From: Nitzschia sp. DOCU1
Taxonomy: Eukaryota > Bacillariophyta > Bacillariophyceae > Bacillariales > Bacillariaceae
Length of the DNA stretch: 64,000 nt
NCBI GenBank assembly: GCA_951394045.1
Contig: OX595999.1
Coordinates: 1,116,001-1,180,000 of the forward strand
Reading direction: 5' to 3'
Every line of letters starts with the position of its first letter. The stretch's first letter is position 1. The notes under the pieces were generated by a model. That model searched no databases. It saw nothing but the letters and a program-made list of their open reading frames with translations, and had not been told where the DNA came from. The position numbers and the translations under genes are program-made. Shown piece by piece: positions 61,405-64,000 of this stretch.

Positions 61405-62836
61405 CTTTACTACTTACATACCTCTACAGCCGTTGAGTTTCAATAATTTTCTCCATTAATTAATATCTGAATCACATTTGTATTGGGTTGGATTCGGCAT
61501 AAAAAGGCCGCATTCGTGTAGAGGGAAAGCCGCGCAGATAGCTTTTTGTGAACCAAAAGTGGAAAAATTTTGCGCGCATCATTAAAAATTGGCTCCATCC
61601 GAAGAAGACCATGGGCATTGGGGCCATCGTTTCTACCCTTTTCACGGATGCTCCACCCATCTGGCGACATCAGGGTGCGGTAACAATCAACCAGATGGGG
61701 TTTGGAAGTTGTCTGGCTTGTTTGGCTTGCGTTTGATGGGTGGAAAAGCCAAGGAAAGTGCCAAATGGCAATGCGTTCCCCAACATCGCTGTTTCTGCTG
61801 GAAAGTTGGTGGTAATTGAAAACAAGGGCCCCATTGATGGCTCTTTTCGACCCTATTGGTTGCCAAGAGCAACACTGGACTTCAGTGGAGGAAGAAAGGC
61901 TGCAGAAAGAATGCTGGCAGCGTTTCAGCCAAGGATACTCGGGCCCCGGCCCCTGATGAACTTGGCGGCTGTCAACTACTGTCCCCATGGTTCACCCCCC
62001 TGAAACTGTCCCACAACCATCAGGGACAGTCATGGAAGTAGCTGGGAGCTCGGGCATGGTATTATTTGCATTAGAAAGGGCAGTGGACCCCAAAATGTTG
62101 AGCTCCACCTCGCTCAGTGGCGAGAATTTTAAACAACAATCCACCTTTTTGAGCTGTTCTTCATGAGATATGGTGTCAAAAACATTATATCGCCCTTGGC
62201 CAACAAGCAAAATCAATGAGGGAGGGCGTTTCATGTGATGGGGGCTGGTGTTGAATTGGATTGTAGCTTTTATATCTACAATCTAAGGACAAAGGCCACG
62301 TGCTTTTGCCACTGGATTTCTAGATTGCATGGTGCCCCCTACTGGTTAGAAGGGCTAGTTTCTAGATCAAGACTTGAGGCTGTTTTATTTGCATTATACT
62401 ACACAACAATCAATCAACATTCAGAGGATTTGGCGGCTGACTGGTGGCCATTCCACGCTTTCACATGCCCGCAGTGCCAGCACCAAAATGTGCATCATGG
62501 TTAAGAATGCAGTCCATATCCTTTGCAATCCAATTGAGACACTTGAATTCGATGCAACCAGTTGGAGACATGATCACCAATCAATATTTGAATGAAGAGA
62601 AAGATGCGAAAGATGGTCAACAGAAGTGTAAATCCTGCTCAAGGCGCCGACCAACATCCCAAAAAAATGCACATTTCGAGGCGCGCAGCTTGTCAAAACT
62701 GGGGTCGTTATGCCCCGAGGAAGCATTGTAGGCGTTCACCAAGGGTTGGGGTGATTGCAGATGCACCCTGGAGCAACCCTGTGTAGATATTGCTTCCCTG
62801 AACATCGTATTCAGGTTGAGCAAGCTGTAGATAGTA

Positions 62837-62854
62837 GAGACTGAATTCGGTCTC
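62837..62854. repeat. Copy of the GAATTC-centred palindromic motif
   Basis: GAGACTGAATTCGGTCTC, identical to the left arm of 61366-61404. Confidence 0.95.
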
Positions 62855-63025
62855 GGCCGCCCCTCAACAAATTGCCGACCAAAAGTGGTCTCGTTCGTAG
62901 CTATAAAGCAAAATAATCATATACATGTTATATATCAAAATAAAGCTCGACAAGAGTAGAGTTAGAATATGCTGTCTACAGTTTTGTATACATTGAATGA
63001 TTTTTAGGTATGGTGGGAAGAACCG

Positions 63026-63042
63026 AGACCGAATTCGGTCTT
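63026..63042. repeat. Related GAATTC-centred palindrome
   Basis: GAGACCGAATTCGGTCT, with a perfect 16-bp palindrome at 63027-63042. It differs from the other copies at one central pair. Confidence 0.9.
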
Positions 63043-64000
63043 TTTTGCGGGAAAACATCCGTTAATGATTGCATGCGTGCTCTTTCACACGTTGAATTTA
63101 TGACCCCAAATGGTACAGTGGTGCATAATAAATGAGTTATTCGGTTCAGCGAAGTACGTGATTTGGAGAAGCACTCTGATGTGGTTCGCAATCCTACTTC
63201 CCGATACTGAAGAGGAAGCATCATTCATCGATCATCACAACGCGGCGGCAATAGTACTATTCGATGGCTCGTTTCGCTTTTCCTTTGTTCGACAAGAACA
63301 AGCAAGAAGCAGCCAGCGTGGAATCAGTTTAGCAGCATAGTAGCCTAAAGTGCAACGGGGGCAATAGTTGTAGCTAGTAGTACCCCACAAGAAGTCTTCT
63401 TGTCTCCTTCTTGCATCAAGAATAAAGCCTATCAGGTAATACAGGGCCCCAACCATCGAGCCTGCTGTGCTCCAACTATGCCACTACAAAATGCAAAAGT
63501 ACCGTAGTAGGCATGCACCATGTATTTGCCGGCGGCGGCACTATTCGCGCTCGTCGTTCTTGTTGTGCCTTCTTCTTTTCCCATGATGTTGAAGAATTCC
63601 CAAAACAAGAACAATCAGTAGATTGGCATAACAATTATGTTTTTGCAGTGGGTGGTGTCTACCAGTAGTACAAAAGTACAGTAAAGAAAGAATCATAGTA
63701 GTAGACATCGTGTCAAAGTCAAGCGCGGACAAGAAGCACGGAACACCGCTCACGATGAACAAGCACGAACATAGCGGTTGCGACGTTTCAGGTACAATGT
63801 CTTCAATCATTATGTGTCCTCCTCAGAGAAGGCCTTGGGAGACGGCGACGACGAGGGTAGTATGCTCTATTCTTATAAACCTGTGCCTTCTCTATATACT
63901 ACTAGCATGGGCGCCGGAAAGCGGGACTGTTGTCGAGAAGCAAGAAGAAGAAGTAGATGATTCCTCGTCGGCATCTTCTTGTCCGGATGATGATGCTCGA

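Larger units (their letters stand above)
60558..64000. other. Gene-free distal 3.4 kb with palindromes
   Basis: No frame here could be assigned a product, although some exceed 180 codons (61440-61988, minus). The region contains a 19-bp-arm palindrome, related single palindromes, and a 23-bp direct repeat. This could be a decayed or non-autonomous mobile element. No recognised transposase motif was found. Confidence 0.5.

Noticed and set aside
61440..61988. Minus-strand 182-codon frame
   Set aside because: No recognised transposase or other motif; the surrounding region looks repeat-rich and decayed.
1..64000. CRISPR arrays, tRNA or rRNA genes
   Set aside because: Scanned by eye; no spaced short repeats of array type, no tRNA-like T-arm sequence or rRNA block was found. 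A tRNAscan-SE run would be decisive.

Overview
The window looks like nuclear DNA of a diatom, probably a pennate one. The evidence is seen in the sequence: two Lhcx-type fucoxanthin-chlorophyll proteins; at least seven nuclear genes whose N-termini combine a signal peptide with an ASAFAP-like A|F junction, as used for secondary plastids; a Ty1/copia element of the diatom CoDi type; a heat-shock-factor gene; small GT-AG introns of about 75-135 bp; and a class II fructose-bisphosphate aldolase addressed to the plastid. No bacterial operon structure is present.

Layout. 0-1.3 kb: 3' end of a Ty3/gypsy pol (integrase). 2.0-4.5 kb: tandem Lhcx pair. 5.0-11.2 kb: plastid Rossmann-fold protein, inositol/sugar transporter, GT32 glycosyltransferase. 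12.5-15.9 kb: HMG-box protein facing a Golgi-type sulfotransferase. 16.0-22.1 kb: full-length copia element with identical 247-bp LTRs. 22.5-28.0 kb: plastid aldolase, TatD nuclease, a selenocysteine MsrA with a SECIS-like hairpin, plastid ClpS. 28.9-34.7 kb: TPR/Mlp nuclear-basket protein. 34.9-42.0 kb: plastid glutaredoxin-like protein, COQ2 prenyltransferase, MDR oxidoreductase, HSF, WS/DGAT acyltransferase. 42.4-49.0 kb: GT49 glycosyltransferase, ABC-F ATPase, sulfatase, zinc-knuckle methyltransferase. 50-54 kb: short disordered protein and receptor-type nucleotide cyclase. 54.8-60.6 kb: TrhO-like rhodanese, a type II membrane protein, a TIM23-like translocase subunit, and a Rossmann-fold protein with an apparent Tat signal. 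60.6-64.0 kb: no supported gene, but repeated palindromes.

Genes are mostly independent units on both strands. Several convergent pairs end within 36-51 bp of each other, so their transcripts probably overlap. Themes recur: plastid function (light harvesting, carbon metabolism, protein turnover, redox), sulfated or glycosylated surface polymers (sulfotransferase, sulfatase, GT32, GT49), and redox repair (MsrA, glutaredoxin).

The strongest unusual features are the Sec-MsrA with its SECIS, and the young copia element whose gag and pol share one frame interrupted by a single UGA and whose primer site matches an internal part of initiator tRNA. Next come the Lhcx duplicates that differ by an intron, the TPR protein with an FG-rich tail, and a family of GAATTC-centred palindromes in the gene-free end of the window.
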